From Halorubrum sp. DM2 (GTDB lineage Archaea; Halobacteriota; Halobacteria; Halobacteriales; Haloferacaceae), in contig NZ_LR594487.1 of the NCBI RefSeq assembly GCF_901686465.1, positions 964,894-1,028,893 of the forward strand: a stretch of 64,000 nucleotides of DNA, in the 5' to 3' direction. Within the stretch, counting starts at the first letter, position 1; each line of letters opens with the position of its first letter. Positions 17,295-25,923 of the stretch are shown here, piece by piece. A program made the translations under genes and the position numbers. Below the pieces are notes generated by a model. The model saw only the letters and a program-made list of their open reading frames with translations, ran no database searches and was not told the origin of the DNA.

Positions 17295-17573
17295 ATGCGG
17301 CCGACTCCGGAGTGGATGACGATGACTGATCTGGTCATCTTGGAATTCCTCAATGACCACGATCTAGAGCTCGCTCCAAAGCCGCTATACCGAAACCTGA
17401 ACCGACACGGTCACGATGTCGGGTATTCGACTGTCCGCGGGCGATTGCCAAAGCTAGCTGAGAAGGGACTTTTACAGAAAGACAGCGATGGCTACTATGA
17501 GACGACTAATCTCGGTCGAGCCTACCTCGCTGGGGAGATTGATGCCGACGACTTGGAAGACGCCGACGTATGA
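17295..17573 (+). CDS. Winged-helix repressor, haloarchaeal phage-repressor type
   Basis: 92-aa protein (MRPTPEWMTMTDLVILEFLND) with a winged helix spanning most of its length: LAPKPLYRNLNRHGHDVGYSTVRGRLPKLAEKGLLQKDSDGYYETTNLG. The pattern matches the small haloarchaeal repressors of the phiH1 type. A TTG 18 nt upstream would extend the frame into the palindrome and is rejected. The gene is preceded by dyads in its promoter and a palindrome at its start, so autoregulation is likely. The C-terminus is acidic (DADDLEDADV). Confidence 0.78.
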   Translation: MRPTPEWMTMTDLVILEFLNDHDLELAPKPLYRNLNRHGHDVGYSTVRGRLPKLAEKGLLQKDSDGYYETTNLGRAYLAGEIDADDLEDADV

Positions 17574-17815
17574 TGCGAAATACGCCTGCGGTGATCGGAG
17601 AACACATTGCTCGTTCTCGACAGCAGGTCACGAATCAGCTATCCGAACTCTCTGACCGAGGGATCGTCGATAAGTTGGGGTTCTCCGCGAGAATTTCGGC
17701 CGGATACTCAATTATGTCGGACCAGAAAGAGTGTTTCTGCCCAGCAAGAGGAACGTTTTTTTCTTTGGTCCAGAGAAGTATCAGCAACAATATGGACGCC
17801 TTCGGCCGATCATGA
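17570..17815 (+). pseudogene. Truncated winged-helix gene at cargo boundary
   Basis: An 81-codon frame starting in the ATGA overlap with the repressor gene. Residues 3-37 (RNTPAVIGEHIARSRQQVTNQLSELSDRGIVDKLG) look like the first two-thirds of an archaeal winged helix. After that (FSARISAGYSIMSDQKECFCPARG) the similarity stops and the DNA becomes A+T-richer. I read it as a second small regulator cut by arrival of the methyltransferase/HerA cargo. It could still be expressed as a short fusion. Confidence 0.5.
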
Positions 17816-19269
17816 GTCTACAACGAACGACGCCAGACAATCATGGGAACCTACAGTACGACAACGAGGCATTCATGGATGCTCTCAGAAGTGGTGATGA
17901 CTTTCTCACTACTCAAGAAGTGGCTGAGGAAGTTGACTGTTCAAAAACGACAGCGTGGCGTCGCTTGACACAATTGAAAAATGTTGGCGCTGTCGATCGC
18001 CACGACGACGAGTGGCCCTACACGTGGGAAGCCGGTATCTACGTTCCATCTCGAAATGTCTCAGATCTACCGACCTCATGGCGGAGCGCGCCCCGAGGAT
18101 GGGGAAATCCCCTCCACACGATAGCGCCGTACATCGGTGGTTTCCCTCCGTCGTTAGCACATTACTTCATTGAACGGTTCTCGGAGCCGCGGGACACCGT
18201 TTATGATCCTTTCGCTGGCGGCGGAACAACTCCACTCGAGGCTGTCCTCCAAGGTCGTGTTGGCTGGGGAAGTGACGCCTTCGAGTACGCGACGGTTCTC
18301 TCACAAGCTAAGTGCCATCCAATGGAGACTGCTGAATTTGAAAAGTACCTTCTCGACGTGCTAAAGGCGGCTTCAGAGATTGATGGCCCAATACAACTCC
18401 TTGATGATGAGGACCCGAAAACGTTCTTCTCAGACTACACACTCAAGCAGCTTCTTGCTGTCCGAGAGGTTCTTCGAGGAGACAATTCCCGTGAGGCGAC
18501 ATACCTGAAAGCTATTATAGCCGGTGTGTTACACGGGCCCTCAGAAATGTTCCTCTCGCTTTCGACTCGCGACACATTCTCTGGCTCTGTTGATTACGTC
18601 AAAGATTACAAAAAAGAACACAATCTCGAAACTCCTGAAAAACACATTTGGGAGTCCGCGACGTCGAAACAAGAACTTGTCAGCGAAGAGCTTGATTCAT
18701 TTCCTGATGATGCGTTAGCACGAATTGAGCAAGCTGACTCGGGCAATGTGCCGTTCCCTGACGATAGTGTTGATCTATTGCTGACATCGCCTCCATACAT
18801 GCGTGTGCTTGATTATTCGTGGAACAATTGGCTTCGACTGTGGTGGTTGGATGCTGATCGCGAATCCGAACGAGATGAGCTGACTATCACAGAGAGTGAG
18901 TCGAGGTACAAAGATTTCGTTGAGGACACTCTTAGAGAGATTGAACGGGTGATTTCCGATAATGGATACGCCGTCATCGTCGTTGGCGACGTTCGGAAGC
19001 GGATGGCCAACCACGTAGAGTACATTAACACCGCCAAAATGTTCGCCAAAGTGGCTAGGGACTGTACGGATCTGATTCCTCGACAGATTCTGAATGATGA
19101 GTACGATCTTGACACCCGTAACTACGCGATGGCAAACCAACTCAAGTACGAATACAGCAGTGACGCGAAGGAAGAGAAGGCTATGAGTAAGCTGGATCGC
19201 TGTCTCATCTTGTCCCCCCACGAGGAACCCTTGCCATCTCCCGGAGAAGTTGAACTACCTTGGACCTGA
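17812..19269 (+). CDS. DNA amino-methyltransferase with N-terminal HTH
   Basis: 485-aa methyltransferase. An HTH (about 30-62, FLTTQEVAEEVDCSKTTAWRRLTQLKNVG) precedes a Rossmann domain with DPFAGGGTT (132-140, AdoMet binding) and the catalytic TSPPY (325-329). An S/T-PPY box is typical of N4-cytosine methylases, but N6-adenine activity cannot be excluded. The ATG at 17812 (MSLQRTTPDN) is chosen over an upstream start that crosses the truncated HTH frame. The G+C is visibly lower than in the flanks. It is the first gene of the putative defence locus and would mark self DNA. Confidence 0.88.
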   Translation: MSLQRTTPDNHGNLQYDNEAFMDALRSGDDFLTTQEVAEEVDCSKTTAWRRLTQLKNVGAVDRHDDEWPYTWEAGIYVPSRNVSDLPTSWRSAPRGWGNPLHTIAPYIGGFPPSLAHYFIERFSEPRDTVYDPFAGGGTTPLEAVLQGRVGWGSDAFEYATVLSQAKCHPMETAEFEKYLLDVLKAASEIDGPIQLLDDEDPKTFFSDYTLKQLLAVREVLRGDNSREATYLKAIIAGVLHGPSEMFLSLSTRDTFSGSVDYVKDYKKEHNLETPEKHIWESATSKQELVSEELDSFPDDALARIEQADSGNVPFPDDSVDLLLTSPPYMRVLDYSWNNWLRLWWLDADRESERDELTITESESRYKDFVEDTLREIERVISDNGYAVIVVGDVRKRMANHVEYINTAKMFAKVARDCTDLIPRQILNDEYDLDTRNYAMANQLKYEYSSDAKEEKAMSKLDRCLILSPHEEPLPSPGEVELPWT

Positions 19270-19324
19270 AAGATTCGGCCAAGGATAATTCCTACTGGAC
19301 CCTTTTCTATTACTCAGTAAGAAG

Positions 19325-19331
19325 TATTTAG
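19325..19331 (+). promoter_or_regulatory. TATA-like box of the HerA gene
   Basis: TATTTAG lies about 30 nt before the ATG at 19357, in an 87-base gap after the methyltransferase gene. The spacing fits a leaderless transcript and suggests that herA and the downstream genes can be transcribed separately from the methyltransferase. Confidence 0.5.
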
Positions 19332-19356
19332 TAGGCAGACTGTTTTCTCGAAACTA

Positions 19357-21468
19357 ATGAACTCTGGTGACGGAGTTGACCTTCCCCCCCAGACAGAGAT
19401 GTCTATCGATAAATTGCTAGAAGATGCCGACCACGTCGGGGGTGTGTTCTCAACTGGGTACGAAACATGCGATATATTGACGAACGATAAATGGACTCAG
19501 GATGCCGGTGGCCTTCCGAAGCATACGTTACTAATTGCTCGCCCGTTACTAGAGGGCGAGGAGATCGTCTCAGAAGAGGACGTTCACAATACGAACCGTC
19601 TGCCGGAAGAGCCGACCGAGTTCAGTAAACCGGAGCCTTCAGAGACGGAGTCCACACACGCACTCCTCCTGCGAGTGACAGAGCCTGCGGACATCCCCGA
19701 GCAAGGACGTCTTCGAACGAACCGGTTCGATGCGATGCGAGAGGCGATCACTGGTGACGAGAGCGGAACGCCTTCGCCGGAGGATTTCGTTGACGTGCTC
19801 ACCCGTCGTGAGATGCAGTACTCCGGCGTACAAACGAAGATTCTCGGGACCTTTCACCAGCAGGAGAACGACGATGGAGAAGAGGCGCTCACCTTCACTA
19901 GTGACGTACAGACATTCTTCTCGGCTGGCCATTACGTCGTGTACAAGCCTGATGGAGACGCGCTCCAGTGGATAGCAAGCTATCCCACCACTGTCAATAA
20001 CAATCCCGTGAAGTTGGGCAATGTGCGGTACACGACGACGGACATCTGGGGTGATCAAGGCGACGTCGGGATGTATTTTGATGTTGATGAGTTCATCGGT
20101 GCTAAGACGGCCGTGTTCGGGATGACTCGGAAAGGGAAATCGAACACGATGAAGATTATTGCTGGGGCGATCGAAGAGACCGATTCAGATATCGGCCAGT
20201 TAATCTTTGATCCGAGTGGCGAGTACGCATATGTTAACGATCAAGATGAGGCCGCATTAGGAGAATTACATGATGAAACTGGATCTATTTCAAGCGTGTA
20301 TAAGTTTGCTGCAGATGCTGACGAGAAATTCCGGCCTCTCCGTACGAATCTTCTGACCACCAGTAACCTGAATATTGTCCGGGATTATGTAAATCAAGAG
20401 TTGGTTGATGATTCTGCGCAATATGCAGACAATTTTGCGATGGCCGATATTCCCACTGATGAGGAGATTGACGATATGGAAGGAGGACGTAAGAAACGTG
20501 CAAAAAGACGGCAAACCGCCTTCTTTGCGGTGATATCCAAAGCTATCGGCGACCTTCCGGAATCCTTCAGAGAATATATATCAATCGACAGTAACGTACA
20601 GACAGCGGTCAATCAGAAGCTGGATTATGACATCCCCACAAAATTTGGGAGTATTGAGCTGAAGAAGGATGGCAGAAATAACACTCTCGTCGACTTTTGG
20701 GAAACTGTCGCGAGAAATAAGGAGGAAATCAATAGTGTAGCTGATGATGGAGACTGGATCGGTGAGGAACTACAGAAAATCCTGAAAATGCTCCAAACCT
20801 CTGGAAGCCGAACAGGGTACAACAAGCTCAATGGACTCGCTGATTACCACAGTTCAGCTCGGGACGTGAACGTTCCCACGGAGATCTATGAAGAGCTTGA
20901 AAATGGTGAGATGGTGATAGTTGACATCTCAAATGGGCTTGACCAAGTCGTTACCTCAGAGACAGAGCGAATCGTCTCCAGAGTACTCAAGGAATCTATG
21001 AACCGGTTCCGTGATATCGATCGCGATGAGGAGCTCCCTAAGATTCAGGTCTACTTGGAGGAGGCCCACCAGCACTTCGAGGAATACAGAGATGATGACG
21101 ACATGAACCCCTTTGTCACGCTCGCAAAGGAAGGTGCCAAATTCGATATCGGAATGACGTATGCGACCCAGGAAGTCAGCAGTGTCGATTCTAGAGTCCG
21201 GGCGAACACAGCAAACTGGATCGTCACCCACATCAATAGTAAGAAAGAAACGAGAGAACTCGGCCGCTACTACAACTTTGAGGACTTCGCTGAATCCATT
21301 CGAAATGTTGAGGATGTGGGTTACGCTCGAGCAAAGACATACCGTGGGGAGTACATCATTCCAATTTCAGTTTCCCTCTTCAATGCTGATTGGGTATCGA
21401 ACAACACCGAATTCGGTGTCTGGAAAGACGACGAGTATATAGTTGATCCCCCCACTCAGGAGGATTGA
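19357..21468 (+). CDS. HerA-family ATPase / DNA translocase
   Basis: 703-aa HerA/FtsK-superfamily ATPase. The Walker A is GMTRKGKSN (255-263) and the Walker B-like acidic strand is VYLEEAHQHF (565-574). ATQEVSSVDSRVRANTANWIVTHI is the sensor/arginine-finger region of HerA. The N-terminal 245 residues likely contain the HAS barrel plus extra sequence. HerA forms hexamers that pump DNA and usually work with NurA. Here the nurA-like gene follows at once, as in archaeal end-resection pairs and in HerA-based defence modules. It is larger than the housekeeping HerA (about 500-600 aa). Confidence 0.9.
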   Translation: MNSGDGVDLPPQTEMSIDKLLEDADHVGGVFSTGYETCDILTNDKWTQDAGGLPKHTLLIARPLLEGEEIVSEEDVHNTNRLPEEPTEFSKPEPSETESTHALLLRVTEPADIPEQGRLRTNRFDAMREAITGDESGTPSPEDFVDVLTRREMQYSGVQTKILGTFHQQENDDGEEALTFTSDVQTFFSAGHYVVYKPDGDALQWIASYPTTVNNNPVKLGNVRYTTTDIWGDQGDVGMYFDVDEFIGAKTAVFGMTRKGKSNTMKIIAGAIEETDSDIGQLIFDPSGEYAYVNDQDEAALGELHDETGSISSVYKFAADADEKFRPLRTNLLTTSNLNIVRDYVNQELVDDSAQYADNFAMADIPTDEEIDDMEGGRKKRAKRRQTAFFAVISKAIGDLPESFREYISIDSNVQTAVNQKLDYDIPTKFGSIELKKDGRNNTLVDFWETVARNKEEINSVADDGDWIGEELQKILKMLQTSGSRTGYNKLNGLADYHSSARDVNVPTEIYEELENGEMVIVDISNGLDQVVTSETERIVSRVLKESMNRFRDIDRDEELPKIQVYLEEAHQHFEEYRDDDDMNPFVTLAKEGAKFDIGMTYATQEVSSVDSRVRANTANWIVTHINSKKETRELGRYYNFEDFAESIRNVEDVGYARAKTYRGEYIIPISVSLFNADWVSNNTEFGVWKDDEYIVDPPTQED

Positions 21469-21470
21469 TT

Positions 21471-22841
21471 GTGCCGTATCCGTCACAGGTACCCAACAGT
21501 ATCGGGCACGTCGAGAGTATCAAGGACGAGACGCTCATTGAGGACCTCGGCAACTTCGAGTACGATCCTCCATCTCCTGAAGAAGCGAACGACTTCGATT
21601 CAGTGCCTGCTCGTGAACTCTCAGGATCTGATGATCTCGGTCCGTCCTTCGAGAGTGTCTACGGGCTTGATGGTTCTCGTGTTGAAATCCCTGTTGGCGA
21701 TCCCCGATTCAACAAGCGGATCGGGGTGATTGATATCGCCCTGATCAACCTCGACATTGGGACGCTCAACGAGGAGGCGCGCAAGGCGTATGTTACCCCC
21801 TCGAAGGTAGATGGCCTCGGGACAGAACATCACGTTCGAATGGCGCTTCCAAGTACCAACACACGCTATGAAGCACCAACAGTCCACGAGAGTTGGCGAA
21901 AGATGACGTTTCATAACTTCCAGGAGAAGTCGGTTTTCGATCAAACACTGTTCGATATCTACTTCAATCTTCTCGAGCGTGCTGGTCGGTTTCACAACAA
22001 TCGGATTCGAATCGAGCAGTGTCCTGCCCAAGACTGTAACCATGGACCCCAGTTCGTTAACTCAACCAGTCCAGACTATTGCCCAGTCTGTGGGACCACA
22101 ATATATCCGACTGATCCACTACGCGTCCACGAACGTGTGACTGGATCGCAATCAAATGAAGCCGCACTGAATGTACTGATGGGATTGATTGAGCATATGG
22201 TTCTTCTCGGGGCAGCTGATAACGTCTGGTACGACAACCCTGCGGAACTTGAGACGACCGCCTTCATCAAGGATGGCCCGCTCGCACAGTTCGATACCGC
22301 GGCTTGGATCCACGAACCAATTCATAATAAGCTGTCTCAGTTTCAACGATATCTCCGAGATAACGGTCGCCAGCCACTCGTCTACATGGGGATCCACAAA
22401 ACGGGCGACTTCGCGGCTTACGCACAGGAGGTTCGCGACTATCTAGATGGCCCGACCGTACTGCCTCTCTCAAATGAAGATATCTATGAGCACGTCATCG
22501 CTGGCGACCGAACTGCCGAATATGCCATCAAAACGTACTACGGCAAGAATTTCTTGTATAAATCGGCAAAAGGAAACGGAACTGGCCATTGCCTCCCGTT
22601 TTTGATTCCACGCCGGTACGAGGAGGGGCCCTTAGGTGAGAAGCAAGGAGACGCAACGATTGTACAAGATCCCGATGCTTATGAAGAGCTCGCACGGGCC
22701 ATTAGTCTACTCGAGCGGCTTCGGACTGTTCAGTACACCGATGGGATCATCCCGCTTGTCCTAGCCCACGAAGCTGCGTCTATCCCAGAAGACCTTGGTC
22801 GCAGAGTATTTGGTCGAATTGCTGAGAAGGTTACGCGATGA
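21471..22841 (+). CDS. NurA-domain nuclease
   Basis: 456-aa nuclease of the NurA superfamily. The metal-binding motif DGS is at 67-69 (YGLDGSRVEI) and a second family signature, FIKDGPL, is near 265-271. A zinc-ribbon-like insertion CPAQDC (184-189) and CPVC (204-207) lies between them. It is expected to degrade or process DNA with the HerA hexamer. The GTG at 21471 is preceded by AGGAGG at 21458-21463; a TTG at 21465 is less likely. The stop overlaps the ATG of a 32-codon frame (ATGA). Confidence 0.88.
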   Translation: MPYPSQVPNSIGHVESIKDETLIEDLGNFEYDPPSPEEANDFDSVPARELSGSDDLGPSFESVYGLDGSRVEIPVGDPRFNKRIGVIDIALINLDIGTLNEEARKAYVTPSKVDGLGTEHHVRMALPSTNTRYEAPTVHESWRKMTFHNFQEKSVFDQTLFDIYFNLLERAGRFHNNRIRIEQCPAQDCNHGPQFVNSTSPDYCPVCGTTIYPTDPLRVHERVTGSQSNEAALNVLMGLIEHMVLLGAADNVWYDNPAELETTAFIKDGPLAQFDTAAWIHEPIHNKLSQFQRYLRDNGRQPLVYMGIHKTGDFAAYAQEVRDYLDGPTVLPLSNEDIYEHVIAGDRTAEYAIKTYYGKNFLYKSAKGNGTGHCLPFLIPRRYEEGPLGEKQGDATIVQDPDAYEELARAISLLERLRTVQYTDGIIPLVLAHEAASIPEDLGRRVFGRIAEKVTR

Positions 22842-22936
22842 ATTCTCTCAGAAAACAACAAGATGTATATCGGTCTATACTAAACATGGTATCAGATAGT
22901 CGTCTCGGTACGGCATTCAGAGGTGACATCCAATGA
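22838..22936 (+). CDS. 32-aa microprotein in the HerA-NurA locus
   Basis: A 33-codon frame that starts in the ATGA overlap with the NurA stop (22838-22841) and ends in an ATGA overlap with the next gene (22933-22936). It fills exactly what would otherwise be a gap. The product begins MNSLRKQQDVYRSILNMV and ends FRGDIQ; it is basic at the N-terminus and probably helical. Double stop-start overlap is the pattern of translational coupling in this genome. It could instead be a short coupling leader without a functional product. Confidence 0.6.
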   Translation: MNSLRKQQDVYRSILNMVSDSRLGTAFRGDIQ

Positions 22937-24117
22937 CCACCAATCTCAGTGAGGATGATATCCTCGCAAGGATCCGAGACGGGCTCCGTGATGCGGTCGA
23001 AGGACATAATCTAAACTGGACTTACGGAACCAAAATCCAGAAACAGAAGTACGTTGACCTTGCTCTCAACCACTATATTGGTCCGATTTTAACAGAAGAA
23101 GGGCAACGCTCGCCGATTACGCGGAGTTGGTACAAGTACGGCTGCGTACAGACGGCGAGTACATTTCAAACGAACTTAACCACTAGGGAGAAATCGCAAG
23201 AAGCGCGTACGCTAACAGAAGCGAACTCTTCGTCATCTGAAGATTGGGAAGCTAAGCTCAAAACGGAATTCGAACCTTCTGGAGAACTCTTAGTCCCTGA
23301 AGAGGGAACCGGTGTTCCACCGGCACAGCACCCGATCGCTGATCACCAGTCCGCAAAATTCACCGAGTTTTTCCTCGACACAGATCTGTCGCCACCGCTT
23401 GACGAAGAACACTGGGTTAACAAGTCGGATCTTGAGTTCCTCGAGCCATATTACATTGATAATGCGCCCCCTGAAGTACAAGATCTGTACCTCGCGAATC
23501 TTGCTCTCCGACAGACTCTCACGGATGCGTACCAGACAGCACAGCACATCGACGAAAACCGCGCAAAGTTGTTAACGGGCGATACCGATCTTGATGTCGA
23601 CTGGACGCCTAAATCGTATGCTCGTGATGCCGGACAAGCAGCTGTCAAGCTTCGTCTGGCAATCCGACAAAGTTCCATTGTTCCGGATAGCCTCATTGAC
23701 CCTGTTTTGAAGTTTACAGACCTGGTTGAAGATCTCCTTCTCGCACTGACCAAGTTGGATTCAGTCAATATTCGCACCCGACATTATCGAGTGATCAAAC
23801 AGGTTGATGAGTTCCTTGATGGGAAGCTATGGGAATGGATTGCAAGATATATTTCTCACGCAACAGTCGTCGGGCCGCGGGCAGCGTCTTGGCGGAAAGA
23901 CTCTCGGAAGCGTATTGCCAAGTTTGCGGAGGAATGCCCCAGTCAAATTGAGTCGCTTCGGACTAACCTACATCAACAAGGCCTCCTTCCCGCGATGAGT
24001 GAGTACAATACTGCTGAATTAGGTGCTGGCCCAGCTGAACAGTTCATGGCTCAGGTTGATGACGCTGCCATCCGAAACCTGACGACTGAATCGACTACAG
24101 GTGATGACAATGAATAA
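22933..24117 (+). CDS. Unrecognised 394-aa protein of the HerA-NurA locus
   Basis: Hypothetical cytoplasmic protein (starts MTTNLSEDDILARIRDGLRD). It is predicted mainly alpha-helical, with long amphipathic parts at about 185-215 and 245-320. It has no Walker, HEPN, PLD or nuclease signature that I can see and no membrane segment. It is coupled upstream to the microprotein (ATGA) and overlaps the next gene by 14 bases, so it is an integral member of the locus. It could be an adaptor, sensor or specificity subunit; I do not assign a function. Confidence 0.75.
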   Translation: MTTNLSEDDILARIRDGLRDAVEGHNLNWTYGTKIQKQKYVDLALNHYIGPILTEEGQRSPITRSWYKYGCVQTASTFQTNLTTREKSQEARTLTEANSSSSEDWEAKLKTEFEPSGELLVPEEGTGVPPAQHPIADHQSAKFTEFFLDTDLSPPLDEEHWVNKSDLEFLEPYYIDNAPPEVQDLYLANLALRQTLTDAYQTAQHIDENRAKLLTGDTDLDVDWTPKSYARDAGQAAVKLRLAIRQSSIVPDSLIDPVLKFTDLVEDLLLALTKLDSVNIRTRHYRVIKQVDEFLDGKLWEWIARYISHATVVGPRAASWRKDSRKRIAKFAEECPSQIESLRTNLHQQGLLPAMSEYNTAELGAGPAEQFMAQVDDAAIRNLTTESTTGDDNE

Positions 24118-24859
24118 AGAAAAAATCCCGCCAGTGGAGACTGAGGAAGTCTTTCTTGACACGTCTGTATTGTATGACTACACGAAAGATACAGTCCAAG
24201 AAGCCAAAACCCTCTTCGATGAGTATCCTGAAATCAATAAAATAACGAGTGCCGCTGGTGAACGAGAGTATCGAAAGGTTGCTGAACGCCGCGCTGAAGC
24301 GATCAAAGAGTGTGAAGAATTTGCTGCTGAAAACCAACTATCGAAATTCTCGTTCCACTCACTGGATTTTCTGACACCCAACGATCGAGGTTCGTTGAGA
24401 CAGTACCGAGATAAGTTGTTGCGGAATTGTTCTGAGGCAGAAGCACTCCGCCGTCTCAATCAGCGGAAAAGAACGTACCAGCGGGGTGTTGAGCTCTTAT
24501 TCGACGGAAAGGATGCACTCGTTACTGTCCGCGATCTTGAGTTCCGTATCTCTCTCGAGAAGCAGTTACAGATGGATATTGATAACGGAAATGACCGTAG
24601 AATCCTTTGTCACGCTGCTGATTGGCACGCTAAGGAATTTGGCAATGCCTTTGCCACCTCTGATACTGGCGACTTCGCTGACGAAGACGGTCTAGGGGAT
24701 TACCTAATGACGGATGGTGGAGAACTCCCTGATTCGCTGTCCGATCTAGGAAGCCGGCCACTCATAGAACGAATTAACGACTCGATCCAATCAGAGTACT
24801 CCTCCGAAATGTGGCTTCATATTGTTGATATTGAGCAGTTGCTTGAGGTTGCTGGTTGA
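24104..24859 (+). CDS. PIN-like nuclease domain protein
   Basis: 251-aa protein with features of a PIN-fold ribonuclease. The first acidic strand is EEVFLDTSVLYDY (D19). A distal acidic cluster, GNDRRILCHAADWH and FATSDTGDF (about 165-200), matches the metal-coordinating region. Helices between them are longer than in VapC toxins. Alternative starts lie at GTG 24101 and ATG 24110; all three overlap the end of the 394-aa gene. As the last gene of the HerA-NurA locus it may be an RNase or DNase effector. Catalysis is inferred, not shown. Confidence 0.7.
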   Translation: MTMNKEKIPPVETEEVFLDTSVLYDYTKDTVQEAKTLFDEYPEINKITSAAGEREYRKVAERRAEAIKECEEFAAENQLSKFSFHSLDFLTPNDRGSLRQYRDKLLRNCSEAEALRRLNQRKRTYQRGVELLFDGKDALVTVRDLEFRISLEKQLQMDIDNGNDRRILCHAADWHAKEFGNAFATSDTGDFADEDGLGDYLMTDGGELPDSLSDLGSRPLIERINDSIQSEYSSEMWLHIVDIEQLLEVAG

Positions 24860-25143
24860 CTATTGTGTGGTTTACCGAATCCTGATACGGACCTGTTCAC
24901 AACCCAACGGGCAGGTACTGGTGCGAGCAGATCCAGTTGCCCCCCAGCCACGCCACCCTGTCGAACAGTGCTCCGTGGCTGATCGGTACACCCTCGTTTT
25001 CCGTTCACTCTATCCGTCGAAAGGATAGCTTAATACAGATAGCTCTCGGGCAAGTGTCTGTATGGAATACATGTGTTGTGCGCGAGATCTCTCACATCAC
25101 AAGACCGCGTCCCCTATGTTGAGTGGCAATCCGAGGTGTCACC

Positions 25144-25668
25144 ATGAGTGCTGAACGAAAGAAACTGACACCGACCCAGCAGGCGATCCTCCACAAGGCC
25201 GCCGAAAATCCGGACTGGTCGAACGCAGAAATCGCCGATGCGGTCGGTTGTTCAGACTCACACGTCTCGAAAACTCTGCGGAAGTGGGACCCGGAGGAGA
25301 TGGATGACGACGGTACCGTGCCGGACCCGAGCTCGGGGTATACCGACTCGATTCCCGCGGATGAGGTCGATTCCGGGATCTATCCAGCTGCGATTCTGGT
25401 GGTCTCCGCCGGATGGATCCTCGGGGCAGGGCTGATGTTCGCTGGTGGTGACTCGCTCTTTCTGCTTGGTGGATTCGTCGCCTTCGGAACGTGGCTGGCG
25501 CTCCCTGTTGTGGTCGGTCTCGACGCGATTTCACTTCACAATCAGAAAGCACCGTTCCGCCCGAACCGCCTCATCTGGCCGGCCGCGTCTCTCGTTCTCG
25601 GCGTCATCGGCGGATTCGGATATCTCGCGGCTCGGGTATCCAACCTCTCACTCGGTATCGGCTCCTGA
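25144..25668 (+). CDS. HTH protein with three membrane helices
   Basis: 174-aa protein. Residues 8-50 are a winged-helix-like DNA-binding part (LTPTQQAILHKAAENPDWSNAEIADAVGCSDSHVSKTL). After an acidic linker it has three hydrophobic segments: AAILVVSAGWILGAGLMFAGG, LFLLGGFVAFGTWLALPVVVG and a Trp-Pro segment near the end. Membrane-tethered HTH proteins of this kind are frequent in haloarchaea and have no established role. It lies in the cargo region with G+C closer to the chromosome. The 284-base space before it holds no gene I can support. Confidence 0.7.
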   Translation: MSAERKKLTPTQQAILHKAAENPDWSNAEIADAVGCSDSHVSKTLRKWDPEEMDDDGTVPDPSSGYTDSIPADEVDSGIYPAAILVVSAGWILGAGLMFAGGDSLFLLGGFVAFGTWLALPVVVGLDAISLHNQKAPFRPNRLIWPAASLVLGVIGGFGYLAARVSNLSLGIGS

Positions 25669-25923
25669 TCGGGCTATCTGTCAATATCTAAGCTACTCTG
25701 CGTTGTCTCCTGAAACTCCAGATACCCCTTAATATGCCCTACCAGCGACCCGGCGAATCGCCGGAACGCTAACTCCTCCTGCGGCTCCCAGAATTCGCCA
25801 TCGAGCCCGCGCTCCGCGTCCGACAGCAGGAACGCGCACCCGTCTTAGAGTCGCTGCCGAAGCAACCGGAGACACAGTTGCTCGCCGCGGTCGACGTAGA
25901 TTATACCGCTGAGGCCTTCCAAC

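Noticed and set aside
24860-25143. Search for a CRISPR array or regularly spaced repeats in and around the cargo gaps
   Set aside because: No recurring unit of 24-40 bases with regular spacing was found here or elsewhere in the window.
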